NCBI GenBank assembly: GCA_002696735.1
Contig: NZSL01000001.1
Location: forward strand, 1-51,856
Reading direction: 5' to 3'
DNA from: Methylophaga sp.
Lineage (GTDB): Bacteria; Pseudomonadota; Gammaproteobacteria; Nitrosococcales; Methylophagaceae
Length of the DNA stretch: 51,856 bases
Of the stretch, positions 37,663-45,329 are shown one piece after another. The position numbers were made by a program, and so were the translations under genes. Position 1 is the first letter of the stretch. Every line of letters starts with the position of its first letter. The notes beneath the pieces are model-generated. The model made no database searches. It was not told the DNA's origin and saw nothing but the letters and a program-made list of their open reading frames with translations.

Positions 37663-37691
37663 TTGACAGCGATCTTACCCATCGATAAAGT
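37663..37691 (+). promoter_or_regulatory. Sigma70-type promoter for the 37896 gene
   Basis: TTGACA (37663-37668), a 17-bp spacer, then TAAAGT (37686-37691). The transcript would start near 37698 and carry a leader of about 200 bases including copy D of the hairpin leader. Confidence 0.55.
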
Positions 37692-37803
37692 TATCTTAAT
37701 TGTTTTTTATACCTGTCTTTTATTAGCCAGGTATGAAGTGCTCGTCCAACAAACCAAGTGGACGCTCAACTATTCATTTGTACGCAGATGATTTCACTGA
37801 ATT

Positions 37804-37895
37804 GATTATCTGTAAGCAGATAATTCACCCATAGGGGAATACTTTTTCCCTTTTGGGCATAGTGTTCTCCTTTTTTTTATCTGAGGAGTAACACC
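37804..37895 (+). promoter_or_regulatory. Two-tier-hairpin 5' leader, copy D
   Basis: Hairpin 1: ATTATCTG (37805-37812) with CAGATAAT (37817-37824), loop TAAG. Hairpin 2: outer CCCA (37828-37831) with TGGG (37854-37857), inner GGGAA (37835-37839) with TTCCC (37846-37850). Hairpin 3: CTCC (37867-37870) faces the GGAG of the ribosome site GAGGAG (37883-37888). ATG at 37896. Confidence 0.68.
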
Positions 37896-38093
37896 ATGAC
37901 TAAAATCAATGTTCTTGAAGTAAGCTTTGAGGATTCGTCTGAGCAACAGCTGGAAGATACCATGCATGATCTGATTTCATTATCAGATACCATGACTACA
38001 CCTGCTGGCAAAAAGACAATTGAAGCTGCAATTGAGGCAATTGCTGAAGAACAACGCCGTCGCGTTTCTAAACCAGTTCTTGTCGCTATTTAG
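37896..38093 (+). CDS. Small acidic protein of unknown function
   Basis: 65 residues: MTKINVLEVSFEDSSEQQLE, then DLISLSDTMTTPAGKKTIEA and a helical end (AIEAIAEEQRRRVSKPVLVA). GAGGAG at 37883-37888 sets the start. Soluble and probably mostly helical. No family recognised. Its end overlaps the tail of the leftward small gene at 38086-38277. Confidence 0.62.
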   Translation: MTKINVLEVSFEDSSEQQLEDTMHDLISLSDTMTTPAGKKTIEAAIEAIAEEQRRRVSKPVLVAI

Positions 38094-38277
38094 GCTTCTG
38101 CTGATTATCTGCAGCAAGAGTTAACGCCCCTTTGGGCGTTAACGATTCTGCAATCTGAAAGGCAGTTTCTCTGTCTTTATCCACCAACAACGCTTTTAAG
38201 ATTTCATTGGCTTTTTGTACTTCTAAAGCCTCGCGTCCGCCGTGGATGACATTCAGAGTTTTCTTTTTTTCTGCCAT
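38086..38277 (-). CDS. Small leftward protein of unknown function
   Basis: 63 residues: MAEKKKTLNVIHGGREALEV, QKANEILKALLVDKDRETAF, then QIAESLTPKGALTLAADNQQ. It reads as a real small helical protein, with GGA shortly upstream. Its 3' part contains a perfect 10-bp hairpin (38120-38143) and its end overlaps the 37896 gene tail to tail by 8 bases. No family recognised. Confidence 0.5.
   Translation of the reverse strand: MAEKKKTLNVIHGGREALEVQKANEILKALLVDKDRETAFQIAESLTPKGALTLAADNQQKPK
38120..38143. terminator. Perfect 10-bp hairpin between convergent small genes
   Basis: GTTAACGCCC (38120-38129), loop CTTT, GGGCGTTAAC (38134-38143). There is no T run on either side, so it may act as a weak or Rho-type end point, or as a message-stabilising hairpin for the 37896 gene. 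Confidence 0.5.
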
Positions 38278-38304
38278 TTAGTTTTCCATTTTCAGGGGGA
38301 GCTT

Positions 38305-38556
38305 ATGCAAACAATTCTCAATTTAACAAAACAAATGACCTGGTGCGAATTTTCTGGGTCAATCTTTGGACTGCTTGGCGCTTTTTTGGTTGCCATGCAG
38401 GTTCCTGGATCAGAGTTTGGATTTGTATTCTTTTTAATCTCAAATCTTTTCTTTATCCAGTTTTCGTTAAGTAATCGTTATTACGCACTGCTGCTGATGC
38501 AAGTGGGTTTTACGGCTACCAGCTTGATGGGGATTTATAACGGGTTTTTCGTTTAA
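38305..38556 (+). CDS. Small PnuC-like membrane protein
   Basis: 83 residues from the ATG at 38305 (GGGGGAG upstream). Three hydrophobic segments: FSGSIFGLLGAFLVAMQ, GFVFFLISNLFFIQFS, and YALLLMQVGFTATSLMGIY. The pattern resembles short proteins related to half of a PnuC/SWEET-like transporter that turn up on plasmids. Substrate unknown. It lacks the hairpin leader of its neighbours. Confidence 0.6.
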   Translation: MQTILNLTKQMTWCEFSGSIFGLLGAFLVAMQVPGSEFGFVFFLISNLFFIQFSLSNRYYALLLMQVGFTATSLMGIYNGFFV

Positions 38557-38566
38557 TCCTTCAATG

Positions 38567-38657
38567 TCTCAACAGTCAACTGTTGAGAATTATTTAACCC
38601 GGAGGGTAACAATCCCTTACGGGGGTTTGACCTTTCGATTAGTAAATGGAGATCATC
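38567..38657 (+). promoter_or_regulatory. Two-tier-hairpin 5' leader, copy E
   Basis: Hairpin 1: TCTCAACAG (38567-38575), loop TCAA, CTGTTGAGA (38580-38588). Hairpin 2: outer AACCC (38596-38600) with GGGTT (38623-38627), inner AGGG (38603-38606) with CCCT (38614-38617). Hairpin 3: CCTTT (38631-38635) can pair with AAATGG (38644-38649) across the ribosome site TGGAG. ATG at 38658. Confidence 0.65.
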
Positions 38658-38942
38658 ATGACTCAATCTAAATTTATTACTGAGAGAGGCCAAACCGTAA
38701 CCATTGAAGAGAAATTGGCCAGTATCCCTTATGGCTGGTCTGGTCATATAGATGTGTCCGGTGTGGAGGAGCGAGAAGGGCACATATATGCTTCTGAATC
38801 TCCTTCATTCTATGGTACCTACTGGGTTCTCGAAGATGGCACTGAAATGTGGCTTGAGAATTTTCTCGATGCAACTGTGGCCAATAGTTTTGCTGAACAA
38901 GTGAAGCAGGCAGCACTCATCAAAATCCAACAAAGACATTAA
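38658..38942 (+). CDS. Small soluble protein of unknown function
   Basis: 94 residues from the ATG at 38658; the in-frame ATG at 38646 lies within the ribosome-site region (TGGAG at 38647-38651) so the later start is preferred. It reads MTQSKFITERGQTVTIEEKL, then GHIDVSGVEEREGHIYASES and YWVLEDGTEMWLENFLDATV: beta-rich with Trp and Gly. No family recognised. A strong terminator follows. Confidence 0.65.
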   Translation: MTQSKFITERGQTVTIEEKLASIPYGWSGHIDVSGVEEREGHIYASESPSFYGTYWVLEDGTEMWLENFLDATVANSFAEQVKQAALIKIQQRH

Positions 38943-38962
38943 GTAAGTGAAGCTCAATAACT

Positions 38963-38992
38963 AAGCCCTCTGTTCTATAGAGGGCTTTTTTT
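38963..38992 (+). terminator. Intrinsic terminator closing the small-gene block
   Basis: AAGCCCTC (38963-38970) pairs with GAGGGCTT (38980-38987), followed by a run of seven T (38986-38992). Confidence 0.9.
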
Positions 38993-39013
38993 GACTTTTA
39001 ATGCAGCACAGAA

Positions 39014-40987
39014 TTATAAGAAGTGCATGAACTCCTCAAATGACTGGGGCAAGATTAGCGTATGTCTACTTCGAGTAATACCTAAATAAAGTCTTGATGC
39101 TAATGACGAACGAGCGGCCTTGTTCTCTTTGTTTTGAATAGACATAGATCTTTTCACATCATACAACTGTTGGATAATTGCAGGTGCCAACATGACGCTA
39201 TCAAATTCATGATTTCGTGCATTTTGAAATAATCCAATCACATATTGAGCTGACTGAGACTGTAACGATTTCGTCGTCTCCCAATGTTCGGTTTTATAGC
39301 CTTTTTCAAATAACTTGTTGAGGTGAACCACTGAACGATGTCTTGAATTCTGACTCATAACAGAATACCAATCCGGGTAGTTACTTAACCCTATCACCCG
39401 CACAGGCTTTTTCTCGCGATAGAGTCGAATACACGCACGTGCAAACTGATCTAACTGTGATTCACTGCCAAGTACCCTATATGGTAGATTGAGGGCCGAA
39501 ATCCTTTCCACCCACTCGAATAACTCCCATAAATCATCCACCCATATAGCTGTAGGCTTTGCAGGAACATCAGGACGATCATAATATTGAATTTCACTTG
39601 AACGGTCACGGTTGGCAATGAATTCATCCTTTACTGGCAAGGAATGTAGTTCGAGAGAAAAGTTAACAATATCGCCAAGCTTTCCTGGTGTCCTGATAGA
39701 TGTAGTCATTTGCCTCTCAATTGCGGGAGATGTTCGTTTTGCACTATACGAATTGACTGCTTGAAAATGGTCACCAAGCCCGACATAGCCTTGGCTGCTT
39801 CGCTCGATAATCTCTAACATTGCTTCACTTAAATCATGACTCTCATCAACTATCAGTTGTGAAAAATATGTAGGTATTTTGAATCTATGCAGTGAGGCAT
39901 ATTTGATAACATGATAATCCCGAATAGGCAGTTTCACTGGAAAGTTAGGGGGAGGGTTAGTTACAAACTCCCAGAGCAAAGCAGAGTGAGAAATTAAATA
40001 GGACTTATCTTCCGAACCAAGGCCAACAACCCACTTTGGTATAAAATCTTCTGTAATTTCAGTATTCCGGGACCAGCAAAACCTAGCTACCATTTGAAAT
40101 ATAATACTGCTAACTCGATTGGGATTATAAGTTGAGACCGATCTTAGATTAAATTCTGCTGCGATAGCATTAATGGGATTTGCCTCATTATCCAATGATG
40201 TCCGAATCAACTGAACATTATTTTGAGAAAAATCTTTGGACATTAAGAGTGACGCAAATTGGCCAAAGGTCATTATCTTAACCGAAGGATGAACTACGGC
40301 TCTAAGCGCTTGAAGCTGAACTGTAGAATTGGTTAATACTAAAATCCTCTTAGCATTATATTTATTTCTACTGACCAGAATTTCTGAGATAGCCGAGAGC
40401 ATATGTGTTTTTCCGGTCCCAGCATATCCATGAACATCAATATGCTCATCAGAAAGGCTGCGCTCAATCTGTCTGAATATTCTATGTTGATTACTGAACA
40501 TTTCCCGTTGCTGTCCAGTTGGTAATGCAATAATTACCTTTTCTTGTATATCCGGATGTTTGTAGTTGGCCTTAAATTCATAATCCCAACTTCCATCAGC
40601 TTTGAGATATTTTGCATTTCTCACATCTATCTCTGGAAGTAGATATATATCGTTGGCCTTAGCAAAATCACGGCCTTTCCGAATTGCTGCTGTTGAAAAA
40701 CGATCCTTTATCTCATCAACGAACTTATTCTTAGGCTGGCTTTCCTGTTGGTGGCCCAAATTGATAATTTCGTGAAGTATCTTTTCAAGGCTGAGATTAT
40801 TAAGTTTATTCAGTGAGGGTAATTGATTGATAAGATACAAAGAAGCCAACTCTTGAACAGTTAGGCTCTGAAATGTATTGCTTTTGGTTACTGATAAATC
40901 AAGCTCATCGCCATCATAAGTAATCGACTCAGTTAAAACCAACTCTAAGGTTTCATTGCTTATAGGTAAAAATAACCTATTTATCAT
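39014..40987 (-). CDS. UvrD-like superfamily 1 helicase / ATP-binding protein
   Basis: 657 residues. Walker A is GYAGTGKT at 187-194 and Walker B is LIVDESHDL, followed by GLGDHFQAVNSY and, near the C-terminus, SRLYLGITRSRHTLILPQ, the last helicase motif of UvrD/PcrA-like enzymes. The N-terminal 150 residues are not recognised and may be a plasmid-specific binding domain. It is encoded 51 bases downstream of the rep gene on the same strand, so it is probably made with Rep and may unwind or remodel DNA during plasmid replication; that role is inferred. Confidence 0.82.
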   Translation of the reverse strand: MINRLFLPISNETLELVLTESITYDGDELDLSVTKSNTFQSLTVQELASLYLINQLPSLNKLNNLSLEKILHEIINLGHQQESQPKNKFVDEIKDRFSTAAIRKGRDFAKANDIYLLPEIDVRNAKYLKADGSWDYEFKANYKHPDIQEKVIIALPTGQQREMFSNQHRIFRQIERSLSDEHIDVHGYAGTGKTHMLSAISEILVSRNKYNAKRILVLTNSTVQLQALRAVVHPSVKIMTFGQFASLLMSKDFSQNNVQLIRTSLDNEANPINAIAAEFNLRSVSTYNPNRVSSIIFQMVARFCWSRNTEITEDFIPKWVVGLGSEDKSYLISHSALLWEFVTNPPPNFPVKLPIRDYHVIKYASLHRFKIPTYFSQLIVDESHDLSEAMLEIIERSSQGYVGLGDHFQAVNSYSAKRTSPAIERQMTTSIRTPGKLGDIVNFSLELHSLPVKDEFIANRDRSSEIQYYDRPDVPAKPTAIWVDDLWELFEWVERISALNLPYRVLGSESQLDQFARACIRLYREKKPVRVIGLSNYPDWYSVMSQNSRHRSVVHLNKLFEKGYKTEHWETTKSLQSQSAQYVIGLFQNARNHEFDSVMLAPAIIQQLYDVKRSMSIQNKENKAARSSLASRLYLGITRSRHTLILPQSFEEFMHFL

Positions 40988-41038
40988 GAATACTCATTTG
41001 TCATATAAACTGGGTATCTTGATAAGGAAAATACATTT

Positions 41039-42367
41039 CTACGAATCATCTTCGTTAAATTGATCAACAAGATATTGATAACGATTTGCTATCAACTCCT
41101 GGTCTGTAAATCTGAGTCTAATCTCGTCATAAAGACCTTTCTTCTCCAAACGTGAAATTTCTCGCTGTATAAATTCGTCAGCCAGGGCAACCTTAATAGA
41201 ATTTGCATTACCTGACGTTTCTAATAGATGTTGGTGAGAAAATGGCTCAGTGTAAATTCTATTAAGGATCTGTTTACTAATACTGTTCACAGCATGCTTA
41301 AAATCAAACTTCAATCCAACTTTTCGCTGCATAGAAATTATGTCAGAAATTATCCATGACATTAACTCTTCTAAATTGGTAATCGTTACGTTTTTTGAAC
41401 AATTTTTTAGTGTCGTTTGAAGATACCTTCGTTGAAGGCGATTAGGTATGCGTGTCTTTGCATCAATGACTTCATTAAGACTAAGGACTTCAGCATATCG
41501 GTTTCTCTGCTTGGAAAAATTCGTTATTTTGAAAACAACCTCATCCTTACCGCGAGGCTTCTCATATGTCACTGCAATATCATATTTCTTATGCTTGTTT
41601 ATCTGTTCAACTGCCGGTTTGAGAACCTGGCTATTAAAGTATTTCCATTGTGGGTATGTATTGCTTTCAAAGAAGCCCATTTGACGTCGTAATGACTCGA
41701 ATGAAATGGTAAATTTTGGCTTGAAAGCATAAGACTTAAAGATAGCATAGAGCCGCTGTGCATTCCCTGTAGTTAGTGCCTCTAATAGTTTTAAATCTAG
41801 CTGAGCATAGCTCTGTATTGGAACCATTTCTTCGTAGATTTCACTTTGTACTTTAACGATAATGTGGTCTTTATCATCAGTTGGATTGTAGGTGATTCGA
41901 GGAAACATTGAGATAAAATCAAACCCCATTTGCCCCTGCTTATTTGGGCCAATATAGTTCCTCACTCGCATATCCATAAGACCTTCAGCTGCATCTCTGA
42001 GCTGTTTACTTCGATTGCTAGGATCAAATAGCTTGCTGTCAATCTTGTTCACTGGAACACGTATGATGATACTTTCCATTGAAAACGACTCTACATATTG
42101 ATCATCTCTATCGAGGTAAAACTGTTTTACAGTTTCATATATTTCAATAAATAGAAGCCACTGTATTTTTGTAAACGAGTTTGAATATTCCGCCAATGAG
42201 AAAGAACGGTTAATTACTCGAAACTCACGCTCTTCTTCTACTGTTAATCCATTGATAACTAACTCACCCTCAAGGGCGTCTGCCTTTTCTGAATTAGTGG
42301 ATTGCTCCCCAGAATACTCCTGATCAAGTTGATCTCCGAGCAAGTCATTATCCTCTTTATTACTCAT
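41039..42367 (-). CDS. rep: Rep_3-family plasmid replication initiator (RepB/RepA type)
   Basis: 442 residues, longer than most Rep_3 initiators (about 250-350), with an acidic N-terminal extension of about 70 residues. The two winged-helix domains are seen in FSLAEYSNSFTKIQWLLFIE, then YAQLDLKLLEALTTGNAQRL, YAIFKSYAFKPKFTISFESL, and FNSQVLKPAVEQINKHKKYD, the typical Rep_3 second-domain block. A third region follows with another helical domain. It should bind the iterons that begin 15 bases upstream of its ATG. Sites between the ATG and 42600, including an inverted one, suggest autorepression. Confidence 0.9.
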   Translation of the reverse strand: MSNKEDNDLLGDQLDQEYSGEQSTNSEKADALEGELVINGLTVEEEREFRVINRSFSLAEYSNSFTKIQWLLFIEIYETVKQFYLDRDDQYVESFSMESIIIRVPVNKIDSKLFDPSNRSKQLRDAAEGLMDMRVRNYIGPNKQGQMGFDFISMFPRITYNPTDDKDHIIVKVQSEIYEEMVPIQSYAQLDLKLLEALTTGNAQRLYAIFKSYAFKPKFTISFESLRRQMGFFESNTYPQWKYFNSQVLKPAVEQINKHKKYDIAVTYEKPRGKDEVVFKITNFSKQRNRYAEVLSLNEVIDAKTRIPNRLQRRYLQTTLKNCSKNVTITNLEELMSWIISDIISMQRKVGLKFDFKHAVNSISKQILNRIYTEPFSHQHLLETSGNANSIKVALADEFIQREISRLEKKGLYDEIRLRFTDQELIANRYQYLVDQFNEDDS

Positions 42368-42573
42368 TACAAACTCAATCCCGTAAAAGCTACGACCTTA
42401 TATATATATTAGTGGAGCGTACATTAAAAACGTAAGAACTACGACCTTTCTGTATTATGTCATTGATTGATATATCAATATACTCTTATAGAATACCCTT
42501 TCAAAATTACCGCCGTGAAACATAGCATTGAACAAAATAAAGATAGAAATCAATCAATATTCACCGTAAATGC

Positions 42574-42599
42574 TACGACCTAGAGGTAGCTAGGTCGTA
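42574..42599. promoter_or_regulatory. Inverted iteron pair, likely Rep operator
   Basis: TACGACCTAG (42574-42583) and CTAGGTCGTA (42590-42599) form a perfect 10-bp dyad with a 6-base spacer. It is the only inverted iteron seen and lies about 200 bases upstream of the rep start. In Rep_3 plasmids such inverted half-sites bind Rep dimers that repress rep. Confidence 0.7.
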
Positions 42600-42805
42600 A
42601 ATAATAGGTAGATTCCACTTCCAGAATTAAAGACATAAGAGAATCTCAAGCAACGTAAAAGTGACGACCTAACAGCTCGCAAACAAATTAGAAAACCAGT
42701 CAACTCTTAACTCGTTAAACCTACGACCTTAAATATAAATACAATCTCTGTTTAAGGGATCTAAAGTAGTTTGTAAATCCTACGACCTAAAGCATCCCTC
42801 CAGCT

Positions 42806-43500
42806 CACTGTTTAAAGGGGCTTACAAATACTCGTAAAACTTACGACCTTCACGTAATACTCGTAAATCCTACGACCTAAAGCATTCCCACAACTTACTG
42901 TTTATAGGGGCTTACAGATACTCGTAAAACTTATGACCTTCACGTAATACTCGTAATTCCTACGACCTAAAGTACCTCCACAATTCACTGTTTGCAGGGG
43001 CTTACAGATACTCGTAAAAGTTACGACCTTCACGCAGTACTCGTAAAACCTACGACCTAAAGTACCTCCACAATTCACTGTTTGCAGGGGAATACAGATA
43101 CTCGTAAAAGTTACGACCTTCACGCAGTACTCGTAAAACCTACGACCTAAAGTACCTCCACAATTCACTGTTTGCAGGGAATACAGATACTCGTAAAAGT
43201 TACGACCTTCACGCAGTACTCGTAAAACCTACAACCTAAAGTACCTCCACAATTCACTGTTTATAGGGGATCAGAAATACTCGTAAAAGTTACGACCTTC
43301 ACGCAGTACTCGTAAAATCTACGACCTAAAGCATCCCCTCAGCTCACTGTTTGCAGGGGAATACAGATACTCGTAAAAGTTACGACCTAAAGCACCTCCA
43401 CAATTCACTGTTTATAGGGGATTATAGTTACTCGTAAAACCTACGACCTAAAGTACCTCCACAATTCACTGTTTATAGGGGATCACAGATACTCGTAAAA
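42806..43500 (+). repeat. Higher-order tandem units of 90 bp within the iteron array
   Basis: The spacer motif (C/T)ACTGTTT recurs at 42806, 42896, 42986, 43076, 43166, 43255, 43345, 43406 and 43467. Spacing is 90 bp (once 89) for the first six units, each with two iterons 29 bp apart, then 61 bp twice, each with one iteron. The 29-bp difference equals the loss of one iteron module. Confidence 0.9.
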
Positions 43501-43648
43501 GTTACGACCTAATCTTACAAGGCCCTGTTATATGTGAGTTAACAGCTGATCGTTAAAACACGACCTTCAGTATTAAACCACAAAAAAAGCTACGACCTAA
43601 GCATTTTGAGAACCTATAAACATTTTGAAAAACCCACACGTAATAGTT

Positions 43649-44258
43649 ACGACCTTCACAGATCAGTAGCCCCTTTCTACGGAAGATCTATTCATATAAT
43701 TGGCAGACATCGTGGAACTCTACAGAAGCATTTAGAGGAATTGAAGCGATAACCGGATATTGGCTAAAGCCGGTTATAGTGAAATGATTTATTTATTTCT
43801 TACGGAATATATGAGACTGTTATCTTCAGTACATGTATGTCATAGATATTTAACAGTTTTTAGTCGGGTGTAAAAAGATATCCACAAGCGAGGAGGGTGC
43901 ACTCGTAAAACCTACGACTCACACAAATAAACAACTCGTAAATCCTACGACCTTATTCAACTTATACACGTAAAAGGTACGACCTATGTGGATATGCTAC
44001 GTAAAAGCTACGACCTTATGCTCAGTAAGTTATTGATGTAAATGAAAATATGGGCTCAGTAAATATCCTTAATAGATCTTGTTGTATTGTTATCTTAAAA
44101 GAATATTATGAATGTCCTTGTTTTCCATAACTCACATTCAACATCAATAACTTTAGATAAAAAAAGCTAAACCTTATCAACCCCTGGTTATCCATGGATG
44201 TACTCTATCTACATCACCTATATCGTTCAAGATTAAGGGAAACGATAAAATACTATTC
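43649..44258. other. Probable origin core: last iterons, DnaA-box-like sites, AT-rich DNA
   Basis: The last four iterons (43903-44016) are flanked by DnaA-box-like sequences, ATATCCACA near 43879-43887 and its inverted form TGTGGATAT near 43987-43995. AT-rich stretches at 43785-43870 and 44025-44170 could be the unwinding element. This is inferred from layout; the exact origin is not proven. Confidence 0.5.
43749..43777 (+). repeat. Dispersed inverted repeat, copy 2
   Basis: ATAACCGG (43749-43756) pairs with CCGGTTAT (43770-43777). The sequence ATAACCGGATATTGG and the closing GCCGGTTA are the same as in the minus-strand element at 22188-22215. Confidence 0.65.
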
Positions 44259-44516
44259 TCATGGTAAATCTGGCCACTTTGTACCGCGATGCATAATTTC
44301 CAAGATAGACTTCTCTGGATCATCTGAATTAAAAAAACCCCAATAATTCTTAGTATGTGGAGTTTTTAGCCGATTATGAATATTACCGACATCGAGACAT
44401 TGTATGAATGCGTGGATTCTACCGTCAGGTCCCATTGCCTTGATAAGTAAACACCGGTCGTCCTCGCTATCGAAAATCATATTTTCATGATCATTGATCA
44501 AATACATATTTTCCAC
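44259..44516 (-). CDS. Small protein of unknown function
   Basis: 85 residues, acidic and soluble: MENMYLINDHENMIFDSEDD, CLLIKAMGPDGRIHAFIQCL, then NYWGFFNSDDPEKSILEIMH. The start follows AAGGTGGA. It lies 5 bases after the stop of the DUF559 gene on the same strand, so they are probably cotranscribed. No family recognised. Confidence 0.6.
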   Translation of the reverse strand: MENMYLINDHENMIFDSEDDRCLLIKAMGPDGRIHAFIQCLDVGNIHNRLKTPHTKNYWGFFNSDDPEKSILEIMHRGTKWPDLP

Positions 44517-44521
44517 CTTGA

Positions 44522-44941
44522 TTAAGTCGCTTTATTATCTAAGCACTGCTGAATTATACCCAGTGATTCCGTAAGTCTTGCATCTTTTGCTGTAAAGCGT
44601 AATATCCGCCAGCCATTCAAAGTGAGCAAGTTTTGACGTTCACGATCCCGTTGGAATTTATCCTTATGTGAATGAGCCGTGTGGCCATCCAGTTCGATTG
44701 CGAGTTTATGAGTAGGAAAGGCGATATCTATCTGAAATTTCCTACCAGGTATCGCACCCTCTAATTCCCAGACACATTCTGGCCAGTACACCTGGCAGCA
44801 CTCAAAAAGTACTCTTTGAGGCGATTTTGTCTTTGATCGCTTTTTACCAATGCCGGCAGGTAGCTTCTTAGTTTGTTTTGTACCGCTTTTATTTAGCAGC
44901 CCTAAACGTAAAGCATCTTTCTCGGTTAGTCTGATAGTCAT
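44522..44941 (-). CDS. DUF559 / Vsr-like endonuclease-fold protein
   Basis: 139 residues. After a basic N-terminus (KKLPAGIGKKRSKTKSPQ) comes a PD-(D/E)XK-type core: FQIDIAFPTHKLAIELDGHT supplies the Asp and Glu, followed by KFQRDRERQNLLTLNGWRIL and RFTAKDA, the DUF559 arrangement related to very-short-patch-repair nucleases. It may nick or repair DNA; such genes are common on mobile elements. The target is unknown. Confidence 0.8.
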   Translation of the reverse strand: MTIRLTEKDALRLGLLNKSGTKQTKKLPAGIGKKRSKTKSPQRVLFECCQVYWPECVWELEGAIPGRKFQIDIAFPTHKLAIELDGHTAHSHKDKFQRDRERQNLLTLNGWRILRFTAKDARLTESLGIIQQCLDNKAT

Positions 44942-45003
44942 CTATTGTCACTGTTCAATAAATACTTTCAGAGTCTCATCGATCACTATTCACGCAAGGT
45001 TGA

Positions 45004-45297
45004 TTATGAGAGAGACTTTAACCTGTTCAGACCTTCATCAATTAACTTAATCAAAGCTGAGAATGGCCTAGATTGATAACCAGTCGGAGCCTTATCGTAA
45101 ACTTGCTCTGTCCAGTCAGTATTATTTAGTCTCATAACCATTCTTCTCACGGTAGCGTGATTACTCTCAAGAATAGTAGCCAATTGCCCTATGTAATGTG
45201 GTTTCGATTGCAAAAGGCCCAAGATAATGAGTTGATGAAGAATCAACCCCATATTTCTTGCCTTTATCAGCGATTTGACATTGCTTTTCAAGTTCAA
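45004..45297 (-). CDS. Small winged-helix transcription regulator
   Basis: 97 residues, almost entirely a winged helix: GLILHQLIILGLLQSKPHYI, GQLATILESNHATVRRMVMR as the recognition region, then a basic wing and terminal helix. It resembles MarR-like or plasmid wHTH regulators, without a clear subfamily. It lies between two leftward genes and may regulate them. Confidence 0.65.
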   Translation of the reverse strand: MNLKSNVKSLIKARNMGLILHQLIILGLLQSKPHYIGQLATILESNHATVRRMVMRLNNTDWTEQVYDKAPTGYQSRPFSALIKLIDEGLNRLKSLS

Positions 45298-45329
45298 GTT
45301 TTAAAGTCTCCCACCTTGATTATCGTGTA

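Larger units (their letters stand above)
37325..37803. other. Intergenic region with an element copy and a promoter
   Basis: About 480 bases with no gene. It contains the third GGTATTCC element (37400-37454), a promoter-like pair (37663-37691), and a 7-bp stem ATACCTG/CAGGTAT with a 12-base loop near 37710-37735. Confidence 0.5.
42382..44026 (+). repeat. Iteron array, about 28 direct copies of CGTAAAANNTACGACCT
   Basis: The 17-18 bp motif CGTAAAANNTACGACCT recurs in the same orientation from 42382 to 44026. Clear cores (TACGACCT or one mismatch) start near 42391, 42440, 42574, 42663, 42722, 42781, 42842, 42871, 42932, 42961, 43022, 43051, 43112, 43141, 43201, 43230, 43290, 43320, 43381, 43442, 43503, 43558, 43592, 43647, 43911, 43945, 43978 and 44009. 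Many copies contain CGTAA and TTACG as a small dyad. The adjacent Rep_3 gene makes these Rep-binding iterons. Confidence 0.93.

Noticed and set aside
42902-43168. An 88-codon minus-strand frame with three nearly identical repeats
   Set aside because: It is produced by the 90-bp iteron units (90 is divisible by three), has no ribosome site, and its repeats are DNA repeats rather than protein repeats.
42806-43500. Regular repeats that might be a CRISPR array
   Set aside because: The spacers between repeats are themselves conserved, the repeat is the Rep iteron, and there are no cas genes.
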